A stretch of DNA of 64,000 bases from Paludibacteraceae bacterium (GCA_905233415.1 CAJOEX010000005.1:124001-188000), one strand, 5' to 3'; positions 44,219 to 54,248 are shown, numbered from the stretch's first letter. Program-made: numbers and translations. The notes: generated from the sequence alone by a model not told the origin.

Positions 44219-46005
44219 GAAAAGCGACAATCATAGTATGTTGGCTGGTAAGTGTGTTTGCCACCGCCCAAGTGCAGCAAGCCCAGCCGGACACGGAACT
44301 GAACGACCTGCGTCAACTCGGTTGGCAGGTTCAGCACAGTTCGTTGTCCTTTGACAAACGCTCCATCGTCTTTTCCGCCAAGAAACCCAACGAAAACAAC
44401 TATAATATCTATTTTGCACGCAAATCAGGCACCAAATGGGGCAATCCTTCCCCATTGACAGCGGTAAACACGGAAGAAGACGAATATTGGCCGAGCCTCA
44501 GTAGCGATGAAAATCAGGTGTATTTTGTGCGCAATGAAAATATTCTTGTCACAACCCGCACAAACGGAGTTTGGGACAAAGGCCAAACCATCATCATCAG
44601 CGAAGGGCACGATATATCTCCGCTAATTATGCCGGACAACCAGACGCTGCTATTCGCTTCCAGACGAAAAATAGAAGACAAGAAGGAACAAACCTACTCC
44701 ATCTACTACAGCCGCAAAGTGGGCAAATACGACTGGTATATTCCGGAACTGATATTCACATCGTACGAGAAAGGCACTAATTTATACGGAATATCGCTGA
44801 TTACAAATGAATTGGGACAAGTGCTTCGCTTCACCAAACAAGTCTGCACCCGGAAAGACACAACCTATACGACCGAATATTTGACGCTGTTCGAGAAGTA
44901 CCACGCCCAACCGGTACTAACGCTGACAGGAAGCGTGAAAGACGCAGATACAGAACGATTCATGGCGAATACAATAATTGTATATGACGCCATTACCTCG
45001 CAGCAGATTACAACCCTTACAAATGAAGGACGGTTCATGATAGCACTTCCCGTCGGACAAAAATACCTGTTGGATATCACGTCAACCAACTACTCGCACA
45101 CTTATCTGGAATACGATTGTACGCATCTGACGGCGGATTCATCAGATGTCCACTATGTGAAACTTGCCAAACAACTGAATATTCATGTGAATATATTCGA
45201 TGCGGAAACACAACTGCCTGTCAGCCATGTTCAATGTACACCGCACAACCTTGTCCGTACAAGTACAAAAGGCGCAGACATAACCCTGCCGATAGGCAAT
45301 GTCTATACGATTCACTTTAGCAAGAAAGGTTATTTCGGACACGATTTAGTTATCAATACGCGCAAAGATGTGCTACTGCCCTATTCAGAGCTGGATATAG
45401 ACCTTGAACCCGGCAAAGCACCACTGAAACTGGTGCTGTACGACCGTGACACGCGAAAACCTATTAGCGGAACTGTCCGGCTGAATAACCGGCAGCGGGC
45501 TGAAGCACTCACCTACTCCGACTCAACACGCTTGCGGCAAGGCGAACAATATGCCCTAAACGCAACAGCAGCAGGTTATCTGTATTACGACACGCTAATA
45601 AACGTGCCTTATACTGAAGCCGTACAGCGTTATGAAATCGGATTGCGAAAAATCGAACAGCAGATGATTATGCAACTAAGGAATATCCAGTTTGAGTATA
45701 ATTCTGCGTCACTCTTGGATTCGTCCCGAGAGGAGCTGGAAAAAGTGATTCAATTGCTGAACGAAAATCCAAGTTTGAGCATCGAATTACACGCACACAC
45801 AGACGACCACGGGACAGATGCCTATAACGACAAACTATCTGAACGCAGAGGTGAAGTAGTGCTCAAATACCTCGTCAAACACGGTATTAGCCCCGAGCGT
45901 TTATCGTCCATCGGTTTCGGCAAACGCCAACCGCTTGTACCAAATGACAGCGATGAGAACCGCGCCATCAACCGGCGTGTGGAATTTAAGGTTTTAGGTA
46001 TATAA
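44215..46005 (+). CDS. PorE-like outer-membrane protein: WD40 propeller, carboxypeptidase-like domains, OmpA C-terminus
   Basis: A 596-aa protein with TTG start overlapping the previous stop by 4 bases. Signal peptide to about residue 18; PD40/WD40-like propeller units (WQVQHSSLSFDKRSIVFSA, DEYWPSLSSDENQVYFV, DISPLIMPDNQTLLFAS); carboxypeptidase-regulatory-like beta sandwiches (about 230-470); and an OmpA domain from about 490 (IQFEYNSASLLDSSREEL, LHAHTDDHGTDAYNDKLSERR, NRRVEFK) that binds peptidoglycan. The order resembles PorE of the type IX secretion system, but without its N-terminal TPR. Function not certain. Confidence 0.8.
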   Translation: MRKATIIVCWLVSVFATAQVQQAQPDTELNDLRQLGWQVQHSSLSFDKRSIVFSAKKPNENNYNIYFARKSGTKWGNPSPLTAVNTEEDEYWPSLSSDENQVYFVRNENILVTTRTNGVWDKGQTIIISEGHDISPLIMPDNQTLLFASRRKIEDKKEQTYSIYYSRKVGKYDWYIPELIFTSYEKGTNLYGISLITNELGQVLRFTKQVCTRKDTTYTTEYLTLFEKYHAQPVLTLTGSVKDADTERFMANTIIVYDAITSQQITTLTNEGRFMIALPVGQKYLLDITSTNYSHTYLEYDCTHLTADSSDVHYVKLAKQLNIHVNIFDAETQLPVSHVQCTPHNLVRTSTKGADITLPIGNVYTIHFSKKGYFGHDLVINTRKDVLLPYSELDIDLEPGKAPLKLVLYDRDTRKPISGTVRLNNRQRAEALTYSDSTRLRQGEQYALNATAAGYLYYDTLINVPYTEAVQRYEIGLRKIEQQMIMQLRNIQFEYNSASLLDSSREELEKVIQLLNENPSLSIELHAHTDDHGTDAYNDKLSERRGEVVLKYLVKHGISPERLSSIGFGKRQPLVPNDSDENRAINRRVEFKVLGI

Positions 46006-47555
46006 TGAGAGGCAAAAAATACATATGGTCACTATTGGCGTTGGTTACGGCTTCCGGCTGTTTGGCGCAGGACAAGTTCCTTGAGACCCTGAGCAAAGCA
46101 CAGCAGGCAACCACCTATGAGGCAATATATATCCTGTCGGATTACCAACGGCAAGCCCCGAGTTTTCCGGCCATATATTACCATTTAGGTTGGCAATACT
46201 TCAACATGATAAGTGCCGGTCATCCGATTCGCGATAATAATGAATTCAACCAGATACTTTATCGTGTAAAACTGTATTGGGGGAACTGCCTGCACTATGC
46301 CCAAAACCAGCATCTCAAAGCCCAGTACTTTGCAGGACTTCCGTATGCAGGCAAAAAGCCTGAATATGCAGACTTGGAGAGATTCTTGCAGGCAAAAATG
46401 GACTCTGTTGCCTACATAAACCAATTGGCGGAGAATGTTTATCAGGACTACTACCGGCTGGTGAACCGCTATGCTTATTGCCGGAATATATTTACTACGT
46501 TCTCGGAGTTTTATACGCGAGAAAAGATGGCACATCTGCTACTTACCGGTAATGACTATAAGCAATTGGAGACTCTGCAAATTCAAGCCGATTCGCTGCG
46601 TGACGATATCCGGCAACTGCAAGCCTCGCTGGAGTTATACCCGATAGCAGGCTATCAGCCGGAATTTACGTGGGAAGAAATCAGTTTATACCGCTTGGAT
46701 GGCCTCACAAGCACCGATTTGCTGCAAAATCATGTCTCGCTTTGGGATTACTCTACTTGGGCAAAGACGTTTCTGCACACGCAGGAAACCACCTACTCCG
46801 ACTATTACGATGCCTTGGATATAGAGTTCGGGCTTATGCAACGTGCTATTGCCCAAATGCAGGCAGGCGAACATAGTAAGTTTGAACCGTATGATATTCT
46901 GCTCAATCTGATAGACAGGCTTGATTATCAATCGTTTATGAAAGAACTTATGGCCCTGATGCAACAAACAGTTTCGGTCATGCAACGCGCCCAAGACAGT
47001 ATTTTTGCGCCAACAGAACAGACAAACAACGATTATATTGAGCAAGCGATTGAGGTGCTGCATCAGCAATATAAAAGTCTGAATACAACCAATTACGAAC
47101 TGACAACGGCAACATATCAATTGCGAACATACGCCACATTACTCAATAAATGGGGGCTTAATAATACGGATAGTCTGCTACAATTCGGGCATTCCATGCA
47201 GCAACTTGCCAAACAAGCCTATACTGCGAGTGCAAAGGCATTTGTGCAGAATATCCAGCCAGGTTTGAAGCCGTTTGAGGCATATATAAACGAACTATCC
47301 GGTGAGCGGTTCGGAGCCGAAAACCTGCAATATACGCCTGCAGACACGATTGTTGCTATCCTGCCGATGGAACAGGATTATATGGTGGTGCTCCAAAACG
47401 GCACCTGCCAGCTTTGTTCTGCCGAAGGACGCTTGCTGCAGACACAAGCACACGAAATGCGTTCGCCCGTTCTCACGGCATATAAGTGCGGAAGCAACAA
47501 TGTCGCAGTAGTCAGCCGCGACGAAATTCTGTTTGTTGATAAAACCGGGAAATAA
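46005..47555 (+). CDS. Exported helical protein of unknown function
   Basis: A 516-aa protein whose start overlaps the stop of the OmpA protein (TAATG). It has a signal peptide (KYIWSLLALVTASGCLAQ; the Cys could be lipidated, but the box is not canonical). Residues 30-180 look TPR-like (YEAIYILSDYQRQAPSFPAIYYHLGWQYF), followed by long Gln/Leu-rich helices (about 200-420) and a short beta-rich end (VAILPMEQDYMVVLQNGTCQL). Not recognised. The tight coupling suggests it is a partner of the OmpA protein, perhaps supplying the TPR part missing there. Confidence 0.65.
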   Translation: MRGKKYIWSLLALVTASGCLAQDKFLETLSKAQQATTYEAIYILSDYQRQAPSFPAIYYHLGWQYFNMISAGHPIRDNNEFNQILYRVKLYWGNCLHYAQNQHLKAQYFAGLPYAGKKPEYADLERFLQAKMDSVAYINQLAENVYQDYYRLVNRYAYCRNIFTTFSEFYTREKMAHLLLTGNDYKQLETLQIQADSLRDDIRQLQASLELYPIAGYQPEFTWEEISLYRLDGLTSTDLLQNHVSLWDYSTWAKTFLHTQETTYSDYYDALDIEFGLMQRAIAQMQAGEHSKFEPYDILLNLIDRLDYQSFMKELMALMQQTVSVMQRAQDSIFAPTEQTNNDYIEQAIEVLHQQYKSLNTTNYELTTATYQLRTYATLLNKWGLNNTDSLLQFGHSMQQLAKQAYTASAKAFVQNIQPGLKPFEAYINELSGERFGAENLQYTPADTIVAILPMEQDYMVVLQNGTCQLCSAEGRLLQTQAHEMRSPVLTAYKCGSNNVAVVSRDEILFVDKTGK

Positions 47556-48791
47556 TTACCGCGCTGCATTTTGCAGCAACTGGTCTTCCATCAAATATAC
47601 CTGCTCCAAGGGAATCCCTTTTTCAACGAGCATTTTTCGTTCGGGTCGGAACATTTCATAGAATTGTTTGGTGCTTTTGCACAAGCGTTTTGACTCCAGA
47701 TAGTTTTCATATGCCATCATCCTGTCCCCTCGCAGGAAACAACAATGACCATAATTCATATAATCAAATGCCGTAGCCTTTTCAGTACGCAATCGCTCTA
47801 GTAACCATTCTTCGGCTTCTTCCCACCTGTCCCACATCAAGGCCATCGAACCGATGTGCAGATACAGCTCCTGCAACGCCATCTCCCTTTCCTCGTAATC
47901 ACCTATTATCACGTCATAAACCCACGTATCAGGCAAAACATCAACTATTTCCGCAAGGAAATCACGACTCGTCTTCGGCAACCACTTGGACGCCCGATCC
48001 AACTTATCCAGGAATTTTTCATCTTCATTTCCACCGGTTCCTTCATTGATAATCTCACGCAGTTCATCCGGAATATCCTCCTCAGTCAGTTCGTTCTTTT
48101 CAATCATTTCCCGCACATTTGAATTGACCGACTTAATAACCGCCCGCAAAGCCATAAAAGCGACATCTCCGTCGCCAATTTGCTCTATAAAAGCCTGCTG
48201 TATATCGGGATAGAAATCAACCCGGATATCCCATTGCGCCAATATAATAATCGAATGAACGAGCGCCTGTTCGGATAGTAATTCATTCTCGCAACCAATC
48301 AAGTCAATAAGCGCAGCTACCGCATTTGCCTGAAAGTTATCGTGCAAATTATTACATAATGAAGCAAATGCCCGTACCGCCATCGTGGAACGTTCAGGGT
48401 CGTCTGCCACCTCCTGCAGCCAATCAAAATCCTCTTCTTGAAAATGTGCGCAGGTGCTGAAATACCGGACTACGCTTTCCGGTTTTTGTGCATCAAATCC
48501 GTTTAATTGAGGCACTAAACCACGCTTGATACGTATATCAGCGTACATTTCGTCCATAAGCGCATAAGTATCCTCCGTCAATTCATTGTGTATTTCTTCC
48601 CGATCGGGGTCATCAGCTGCCAGATAATAGTCAAACAACCGGTTATAGCTGTCAGACAACGACTGGATTCGGTCAGAATACGGACCGAATCCGAGTTCTT
48701 TTGCCCATTGTCGCAAGAAGAAAAACGTGTGGTTCAGCATTCGCTCTCCCAAGGCACGCTCCATTGTATTTCGCTGCTCATCAAGCGTCAT
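47556..48791 (-). CDS. Cytoplasmic alpha-helical repeat protein of unknown function
   Basis: A 411-aa acidic protein with no signal peptide. The sequence is nearly all helices with HEAT/TPR-like spacing (MAVRAFASLCNNLHDNFQANAVAALIDLIG; TAFDYMNYGHCCFLRGDRMMAYENYLESKR in the C-terminal 100 residues is TPR-like). Its stop codon abuts that of the convergent gene ending at 47555. It overlaps the GT2 gene by 4 bases and so is the last gene of the leftward glycan cluster. No family recognised. Confidence 0.65.
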   Translation of the reverse strand: MTLDEQRNTMERALGERMLNHTFFFLRQWAKELGFGPYSDRIQSLSDSYNRLFDYYLAADDPDREEIHNELTEDTYALMDEMYADIRIKRGLVPQLNGFDAQKPESVVRYFSTCAHFQEEDFDWLQEVADDPERSTMAVRAFASLCNNLHDNFQANAVAALIDLIGCENELLSEQALVHSIIILAQWDIRVDFYPDIQQAFIEQIGDGDVAFMALRAVIKSVNSNVREMIEKNELTEEDIPDELREIINEGTGGNEDEKFLDKLDRASKWLPKTSRDFLAEIVDVLPDTWVYDVIIGDYEEREMALQELYLHIGSMALMWDRWEEAEEWLLERLRTEKATAFDYMNYGHCCFLRGDRMMAYENYLESKRLCKSTKQFYEMFRPERKMLVEKGIPLEQVYLMEDQLLQNAAR

Positions 48792-49741
48792 AGCGTCTTG
48801 CTAATCTGATAGTCGTTTCGTGACTGCGAATTGCGGATAATGAGTTCACCAAGAAAACCTGCCAGGAACAACATACAACCCAAAACCATAGACAGAATCG
48901 ACAAGTGGAAATATGGATTATCTGCCACCAATAGCGCACGCTGTCCGTGACTGAGTGCATATAATTTCATCGCACCGACCACGATTATTGCTATAAAACC
49001 GAGTATGAACATCAGACTACCTATAAAGCCGAAGAAATGCATCGGTTGCTTGCCGAAACGGTTGAGAAACCAAAGAGTCATCAAGTCCAAATAGCCGTTC
49101 ACAAAACGGTTCAAGCCGAATTTGCTGGTGCCGAATTCACGCTTTCTGTGCTGCACTACTTTCTCGCCAATCTTGGTGAACCCCGCATTCTTGGCAAGAT
49201 ATGGAATATATCTGTGCATTTCGGAGAATACCTCTATATTCTTCACGACTTCGTTCTTATAGGCTTTCAAACCGCAATTCATGTCATGAAGTTTTATGCC
49301 GGTCACTTTGCGGGCTGTTGCATTAAAGAGCTTCGATGGAATATTCTTTGTAAACGTGTTATCGTAGCGTTTTTTCTTCCAACCGCTCACGAGGTCATAG
49401 TCCTCTTCCTTAATCATCTTGTACAGTTCAGGGATTTCGTCCGGCGAATCTTGCAAATCAGCGTCCATCGTGATAACGACATCGCCTTTTGCCGCTTGGA
49501 ATCCGCAATATAACGCTGCCGACTTGCCATAGTTTCTGCGAAAACAAATACCGTGAATGTTATTTTGTGATTTTGCTTTCAAGTCCTCTATTACCCGCCA
49601 CGACTCATCGGTTGAACCGTCATTGACGAAAATAACCTCATAAGAGAACTTATTCTCTTTCATTACGCGTTCAATCCACTCGTATAACTTCGGCAAGGAC
49701 TCTGCCTCATTGAATAAAGGTACAATTACTGAAATATCCAT
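48788..49741 (-). CDS. Family 2 glycosyltransferase of the GtrB/DPM1 type
   Basis: A 317-aa enzyme: GT2 core VIVPLFNEAESLPKLY, VNDGSTDES, TMDADLQDSPDEIP (metal site DAD) and CGLKAYKNEV, then two C-terminal transmembrane helices (about 225-305). This type loads glucose or a related sugar onto undecaprenyl or dolichyl phosphate for later transfer outside the cytoplasm. MDISVIVP (49741) is the more usual start; an ATG three codons earlier is possible. Confidence 0.93.
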   Translation of the reverse strand: MDISVIVPLFNEAESLPKLYEWIERVMKENKFSYEVIFVNDGSTDESWRVIEDLKAKSQNNIHGICFRRNYGKSAALYCGFQAAKGDVVITMDADLQDSPDEIPELYKMIKEEDYDLVSGWKKKRYDNTFTKNIPSKLFNATARKVTGIKLHDMNCGLKAYKNEVVKNIEVFSEMHRYIPYLAKNAGFTKIGEKVVQHRKREFGTSKFGLNRFVNGYLDLMTLWFLNRFGKQPMHFFGFIGSLMFILGFIAIIVVGAMKLYALSHGQRALLVADNPYFHLSILSMVLGCMLFLAGFLGELIIRNSQSRNDYQISKTL

Positions 49742-49746
49742 AATTA

Positions 49747-50931
49747 TCAAATTCTCTTTAATGCTTCTGCAATCCGTTTCATTGCCTCGCGAATGGTACT
49801 TTCATCTGTTGCATAAGACAAACGAATACATCTATCTTCACCAAAGTCTGCTCCGGCCACACAAGCTACGTGCGCTTCGTTCAACAAATACTCTGTCATT
49901 TCCCGAGACGCAGCCGAGACGCTTCCGAGACGCTTTGCCAAACGCGGATAGTATGCGCTCACATCTGGGAAGATATAAAATGCTCCTTCCGGACAAGTGC
50001 AAGTCACATCCGGCCATTCGCGCACTAATTCCATAATCAAGTCACGCCGTTTCTCAAACGCCAGCCTCATTTGCTCTACGCAATCTTGCGAAGCCAGATA
50101 TGCAGCTTCAGCAGCCTTTTGTGCGACCGTGCAAGCGCAAGTGGTTGACTGCCCTTGCAAACGATTGTATGCCTGCCATAAATCACGGCTCTTGGTTGCC
50201 ATCCACCCAATACGGTAACCGGTCATTGCATAAGCCTTGCTTATACCATTTACAAGTATCAATCGTTCGCGAATGTTTTCAAAATCGGCAAGACTAACCA
50301 CTTCGCGAATATAATTAATATGCTGATAGATTTCATCGGACAAAATCCACACATCCGGAAAACGCTCCAAAATAGTTATAAGAGCCTCCAATTCCGCACG
50401 ACTGTAAACGCTTCCTGTCGGGTTGTTTGGCGAGCAGAGCATTACCATTTTTGTACGCTCGTTCAAAGCAGCTTCCAACTGTTCAGCCGTCACTTTCCAA
50501 TTCGTTTCTGCAGTTGTCGGAACAGTTACGGGAACTCCTTCAGCCAGTTTTACAATCTCCATATAACTCACCCAACAAGGCGTAGGAATAACCACTTCTT
50601 CACCCTTATTGATAGTTACCATGATTGCGTTGTAAATAACCTGCTTTGCGCCGGTAGAAACCATAATCTCATTTGCCTGATAACGTCCGCCAAGTGTGCC
50701 GGCAATCGCTTCACGCAAAGAAGGATAACCGGGAACAGGACCGTAATGCGACCAATCGTCCGCAACGGCTTTTATTGCAGCTTGTTTAACATGTTCAGGA
50801 GCCGCAAAATCCGGTTCGCCAAGTGTCATGGAAACGACATCTACGCCTTGCCGACGCATTTCCTGACAACGAGCTGCCATTTTTAGACTACCCGACTCAC
50901 ATACAGCTGAAATTCTATTACTGATTTGCAT
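49747..50931 (-). CDS. Class I/II aminotransferase (aspartate aminotransferase-like)
   Basis: A 394-aa PLP enzyme similar to thermophilic-type aspartate aminotransferases: TLGEPDFAAPEHV, STGAKQVIYNA, CSPNNPTGSVYS, LSDEIYQHI and the PLP lysine in NGISKAYAMTGYRIGW. Near the C-terminus an 11-bp repeat (49903-49935) is read in frame as LAKRLGSVSAASREM, a loop that seems to have been extended. Directly downstream of asnA; together they interconvert oxaloacetate, aspartate and asparagine. Confidence 0.9.
   Translation of the reverse strand: MQISNRISAVCESGSLKMAARCQEMRRQGVDVVSMTLGEPDFAAPEHVKQAAIKAVADDWSHYGPVPGYPSLREAIAGTLGGRYQANEIMVSTGAKQVIYNAIMVTINKGEEVVIPTPCWVSYMEIVKLAEGVPVTVPTTAETNWKVTAEQLEAALNERTKMVMLCSPNNPTGSVYSRAELEALITILERFPDVWILSDEIYQHINYIREVVSLADFENIRERLILVNGISKAYAMTGYRIGWMATKSRDLWQAYNRLQGQSTTCACTVAQKAAEAAYLASQDCVEQMRLAFEKRRDLIMELVREWPDVTCTCPEGAFYIFPDVSAYYPRLAKRLGSVSAASREMTEYLLNEAHVACVAGADFGEDRCIRLSYATDESTIREAMKRIAEALKRI
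49903..49935 (+). repeat. 11-bp tandem repeat inside the aminotransferase gene
   Basis: CCGAGACGCAG, CCGAGACGCTT, CCGAGACGCTT (plus-strand reading). Three units total 33 bp, so the frame is kept at this copy number. Confidence 0.85.
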
Positions 50932-50933
50932 AA

Positions 50934-51923
50934 TTATAGTATTGGTATATTGTTCTTTTTACATTCTTCAACCATCTTTTCAGGCCATATACTGACTTGT
51001 ATTTCTCCAACGTGCACTTTGTGCAGCAAGACCATACTCAATCTACTCTGCCCTATTCCACCGCCGATTGTAAGCGGCAGTTTATCACTCAAAACCAGCC
51101 TATGATACAGGCATCTATCCCAATCCTCATGCCCTGCAGCACTCAATTGCTTACGCATGGAATCAGCATCCACTCGAATGCCCATAGACGAAAGTTCTAC
51201 CGCTTTTTCTAACGGCGGATACCAAATAAGAATATCGCCGTTCAATGTCCAATCGTCATAGTCTGCCGCACGGCTGTCATGCTTTTGTCCGTTTGATAAT
51301 TGAGCGCCAATTTCCTCCACAAAGACGGCTCCAAACTCTTTGCAAATAGCGTTTTCACGCTCTTTTGCATTCTTATTCGGGTATCTTTGCAACAATTCTT
51401 CGGAGGTAATGAACTGTATTTCTTCCACAAGAAACGGATTAATTTGCGGATAGTGCTCACAGACTATATATTCCGTGTTCTTGAGTGCCTGATAAATCAA
51501 ACGAACTGTCTCATGCAAGAACGTTTTGTTGCGCTGTTCGCAAGTCATCACTTTCTCCCAATCCCATTGATCCACATATAAACTGTGCAGTTCATCCAAA
51601 TCCTCTTCAGTACGGATTGCATTCATGTCCGTGTATAGTCCATAACCTGCTTTCTCATGCATTTCGCCGAGTTTGTAACGTTTCCATTTGGCAAGCGAGT
51701 GGACTATTTCTGCTTTTTCGCCGGTTGCTTTTATTGTAAACGAAACTGGCTGTTCCGAGCCGCTCAAGTTGTCATTCAAGCCCAAGCCGGATTTCACAAA
51801 CAATGGAGCCGTTACACGCCGTAAATGCAAAGCCGTTGACAAATTGATTTGGAATGTATCTTTAATCAATTTAATGGCGTGCTCCGTTTCTTGTTCGTTC
51901 AATATTGACTGGTATTGGTCCAT
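50934..51923 (-). CDS. asnA: Aspartate-ammonia ligase
   Basis: A 329-aa ammonia-dependent asparagine synthetase with class II aaRS-like fold. MDQYQSILNEQETEHAIKLIK, TAPLFVKSGLGLNDNLSG, HSLAKWKRYKLGEM, YVDQWDWEKV and GGGIGQSRLSMVLL are all characteristic. Start at 51923, overlapping nothing; an upstream ATG at 51938 would run into the epimerase gene. Its place inside a glycan cluster is unusual. Confidence 0.96.
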   Translation of the reverse strand: MDQYQSILNEQETEHAIKLIKDTFQINLSTALHLRRVTAPLFVKSGLGLNDNLSGSEQPVSFTIKATGEKAEIVHSLAKWKRYKLGEMHEKAGYGLYTDMNAIRTEEDLDELHSLYVDQWDWEKVMTCEQRNKTFLHETVRLIYQALKNTEYIVCEHYPQINPFLVEEIQFITSEELLQRYPNKNAKERENAICKEFGAVFVEEIGAQLSNGQKHDSRAADYDDWTLNGDILIWYPPLEKAVELSSMGIRVDADSMRKQLSAAGHEDWDRCLYHRLVLSDKLPLTIGGGIGQSRLSMVLLHKVHVGEIQVSIWPEKMVEECKKNNIPIL

Positions 51924-51924
51924 G

Positions 51925-53064
51925 TTATCTTTCTGCAATGATCTGTACTATTTGTTCTGCGGCATGGGCATCTCCAAACAACTTCGGGAAATGGACTTTC
52001 CTGTCACACATGTCGTTATATGCCTGCAGAATTCGGTCATAGTCGGCGTCTGCAATTATACCTGCGCCGGCTTCAACAATCTCCACCCACTCTGTTTCAG
52101 GACGCAAAATCACACAAGGAGTCTCAACGAAGAATGATTCTTTCTGCACGCCGCCGGAATCCGTCATTACCACTCGCGCATGGCGCTCCAATTCGATGAT
52201 ATCAAAGAATCCCGCAGGTTCGATGATGGCTAGTTTATCGATTTGACTCAACAGTTCTGGCTCCAACTCCAGAGGTATCATTTTTTTGGTTCTTGGATGA
52301 AGCGGCAGAACGACCTTTTCTTCAATACCCAATAACGCCCGGAAAATATTGTTCAAGTTCTCGGCATTATCCGTATTGGAAGGTCTGTGAATGGTTGCAA
52401 GCACAAAATGCTTGTCTTCCAAACCAAGGCAATTCATTATATCCGATTTTTGGGCAGCCTTGTTCGCAAAGTACATTGAGTTATCGTACATCACGTCTCC
52501 ACTCTTGACGACCTGTTGGATTCTACCATCAGCAAACTTGCGCTTTTGCGCCATAAATCCCTCGTGTTTGAGATTGTCAACGGCTGTTTGTGTCGGAGCA
52601 AACAGAATCGTGCTCAGCTGGTCACATACGATGCGGTTAATTTCTTCCGGCATTGCCATATTGAATGACCGCAGTCCGGCTTCAATGTGATACACAGGAA
52701 CTTGCAATTTACTTGCTGCAACAGCTCCTGCCAATGTCGAATTGGTATCACCATAAAGAATCAAACCGTCATAATGCTCTAATTTAAGCACTTTTCCTAT
52801 GCCTTCAATCATTTTGGAAGTCTGCTCGCCGTGGCTGCCACTCCCGACATGCAGGTTGATGTCCGGTTGCGGAATGCCTAGTTCACGGAAGAACACATCC
52901 GACATATTATCGTCGTAATGTTGTCCCGTGTGAAGTATCACCTCACAGATTTGCCGTGCCTCGTCCAGAGCGTGTTCAGCGTTCCATTTGGCAATCGCCC
53001 TACTCACTGCCGCCGCCTTGATTATCTGCGGCCTCGCACCTATTATGGTTAGTAATTTTAGCAC
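51925..53064 (-). CDS. UDP-N-acetylglucosamine 2-epimerase (WecB-like), first copy
   Basis: A 379-aa non-hydrolysing epimerase: TIIGARPQIIKAAAVS, LHTGQHYDDNMS, YGDTNSTLAGA, HIEAGLRSFNMAMPEEINR, TIHRPSNTDN and TDSGGVQKESFF. It interconverts UDP-GlcNAc and UDP-ManNAc or a modified derivative. Paralogous to the next gene but well diverged (roughly one third identical by eye), so the substrates probably differ; WbpI-type diacetamido sugars are an alternative. Confidence 0.88.
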   Translation of the reverse strand: MLKLLTIIGARPQIIKAAAVSRAIAKWNAEHALDEARQICEVILHTGQHYDDNMSDVFFRELGIPQPDINLHVGSGSHGEQTSKMIEGIGKVLKLEHYDGLILYGDTNSTLAGAVAASKLQVPVYHIEAGLRSFNMAMPEEINRIVCDQLSTILFAPTQTAVDNLKHEGFMAQKRKFADGRIQQVVKSGDVMYDNSMYFANKAAQKSDIMNCLGLEDKHFVLATIHRPSNTDNAENLNNIFRALLGIEEKVVLPLHPRTKKMIPLELEPELLSQIDKLAIIEPAGFFDIIELERHARVVMTDSGGVQKESFFVETPCVILRPETEWVEIVEAGAGIIADADYDRILQAYNDMCDRKVHFPKLFGDAHAAEQIVQIIAER

Positions 53065-53066
53065 TC

Positions 53067-54248
53067 TTAACAGTCAAATATTTTACATAAAGCGTCAACT
53101 ATTCGTTCTGCTGCATGACCATCCCATAATGGAGGTATTGCTCCTTTCTTCCACTCTCCTGCAAACAATATATCCAACGCAGGTTTGATTGCTAAAGGAT
53201 TTGTTCCGATTAGTTCATTTGTACCAATTGTACAAGTCTCAGGCCGTTCAGTATTGTCCCGGAGCGTAATACATGGCACACCCATAACAGTCGTTTCCTC
53301 AGTTATACCACCCGAGTCTGTAACAACCGCTTTTGAACGCTCAACAAGATAGTTGAATTCCAAATAGCCAAGCGGTTCCACAATATGCAAATTCGGGAAT
53401 AAGGAAGCAAGTTGTGTTTCATCGCCCCACAAGTTATAGAATATCTTTGCCGTACGCGGATGAATAGGAAAAATAATAGGCATGTCATGCACATTCAGAA
53501 TAATTTGCTCCATGATAGCCTTTAGATGCGTTTCTTCATCCACATTTGCGGGACGATGCATCGTCATAACAATATAGCTGCCTTTTTGCAGGTTTAATGT
53601 ATCCCATATCTCCGGCTTACGGAAACGGGCACGGTTAGCCAACAGCGTATCAATCATCACGTTGCCCACATAATAGATTTTTTGCAGCACACGTTCTGCA
53701 GCATATTTGTCTTCAGGCAATATATCTTTATCTTTTGTCTGTTCATTTTCAATTATTGCCCCTTGCCGCAATAAGTTGCGATTTGCCACTTCGCTCGTCG
53801 TGAAAAAATAATCCGCAAGACTGTCTGTGACCATACGGTTTATCTCTTCAGGCATAGACAAATCCCAACTGCGAATACCTGCCTCAATATGCGTCACTTT
53901 TGTATTGAGTTTTTTTGCTACGACTGAACATGCAAGCGTGGATGTTACATCTCCTACTACCAGCACAAGATTCGTCGGATGTGCGATTAGGTCTTTCTCA
54001 AAAGCCATCATGATTGCCGCCGTTTGTTCTGCTTGAGTGCCACCTCCGCAACCAAGATTCACATCCGGCATAGGAATATCAAGTTCTTCAAAGAACGTTT
54101 CGGACATATTCTTATCATAATGTTGTCCTGTATGGACAATACGATAATGAATATCGTGTCCGTTTTTCTTTGCCCTTTGTATAGCTTTTATTATTGGCGC
54201 GACCTTCATAAAGTTTGGCCGAGCACCAGCAATGAGAGTAACATGCAT
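53067..54248 (-). CDS. UDP-N-acetylglucosamine 2-epimerase (WecB-like), second copy
   Basis: A 393-aa protein of the same family: LIAGARPNFMKVAPIIKAI, HTGQHYDKNMSETFF, VGDVTSTLACS, HIEAGIRSWDLSMPEEINR, TMHRPANVDE, TDSGGITEETTVMGVPCITLR and NTERPETCTIGTN. The last motif is of the classical UDP-GlcNAc 2-epimerase type. Lies 2 bases from the first copy. Confidence 0.9.
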   Translation of the reverse strand: MHVTLIAGARPNFMKVAPIIKAIQRAKKNGHDIHYRIVHTGQHYDKNMSETFFEELDIPMPDVNLGCGGGTQAEQTAAIMMAFEKDLIAHPTNLVLVVGDVTSTLACSVVAKKLNTKVTHIEAGIRSWDLSMPEEINRMVTDSLADYFFTTSEVANRNLLRQGAIIENEQTKDKDILPEDKYAAERVLQKIYYVGNVMIDTLLANRARFRKPEIWDTLNLQKGSYIVMTMHRPANVDEETHLKAIMEQIILNVHDMPIIFPIHPRTAKIFYNLWGDETQLASLFPNLHIVEPLGYLEFNYLVERSKAVVTDSGGITEETTVMGVPCITLRDNTERPETCTIGTNELIGTNPLAIKPALDILFAGEWKKGAIPPLWDGHAAERIVDALCKIFDC

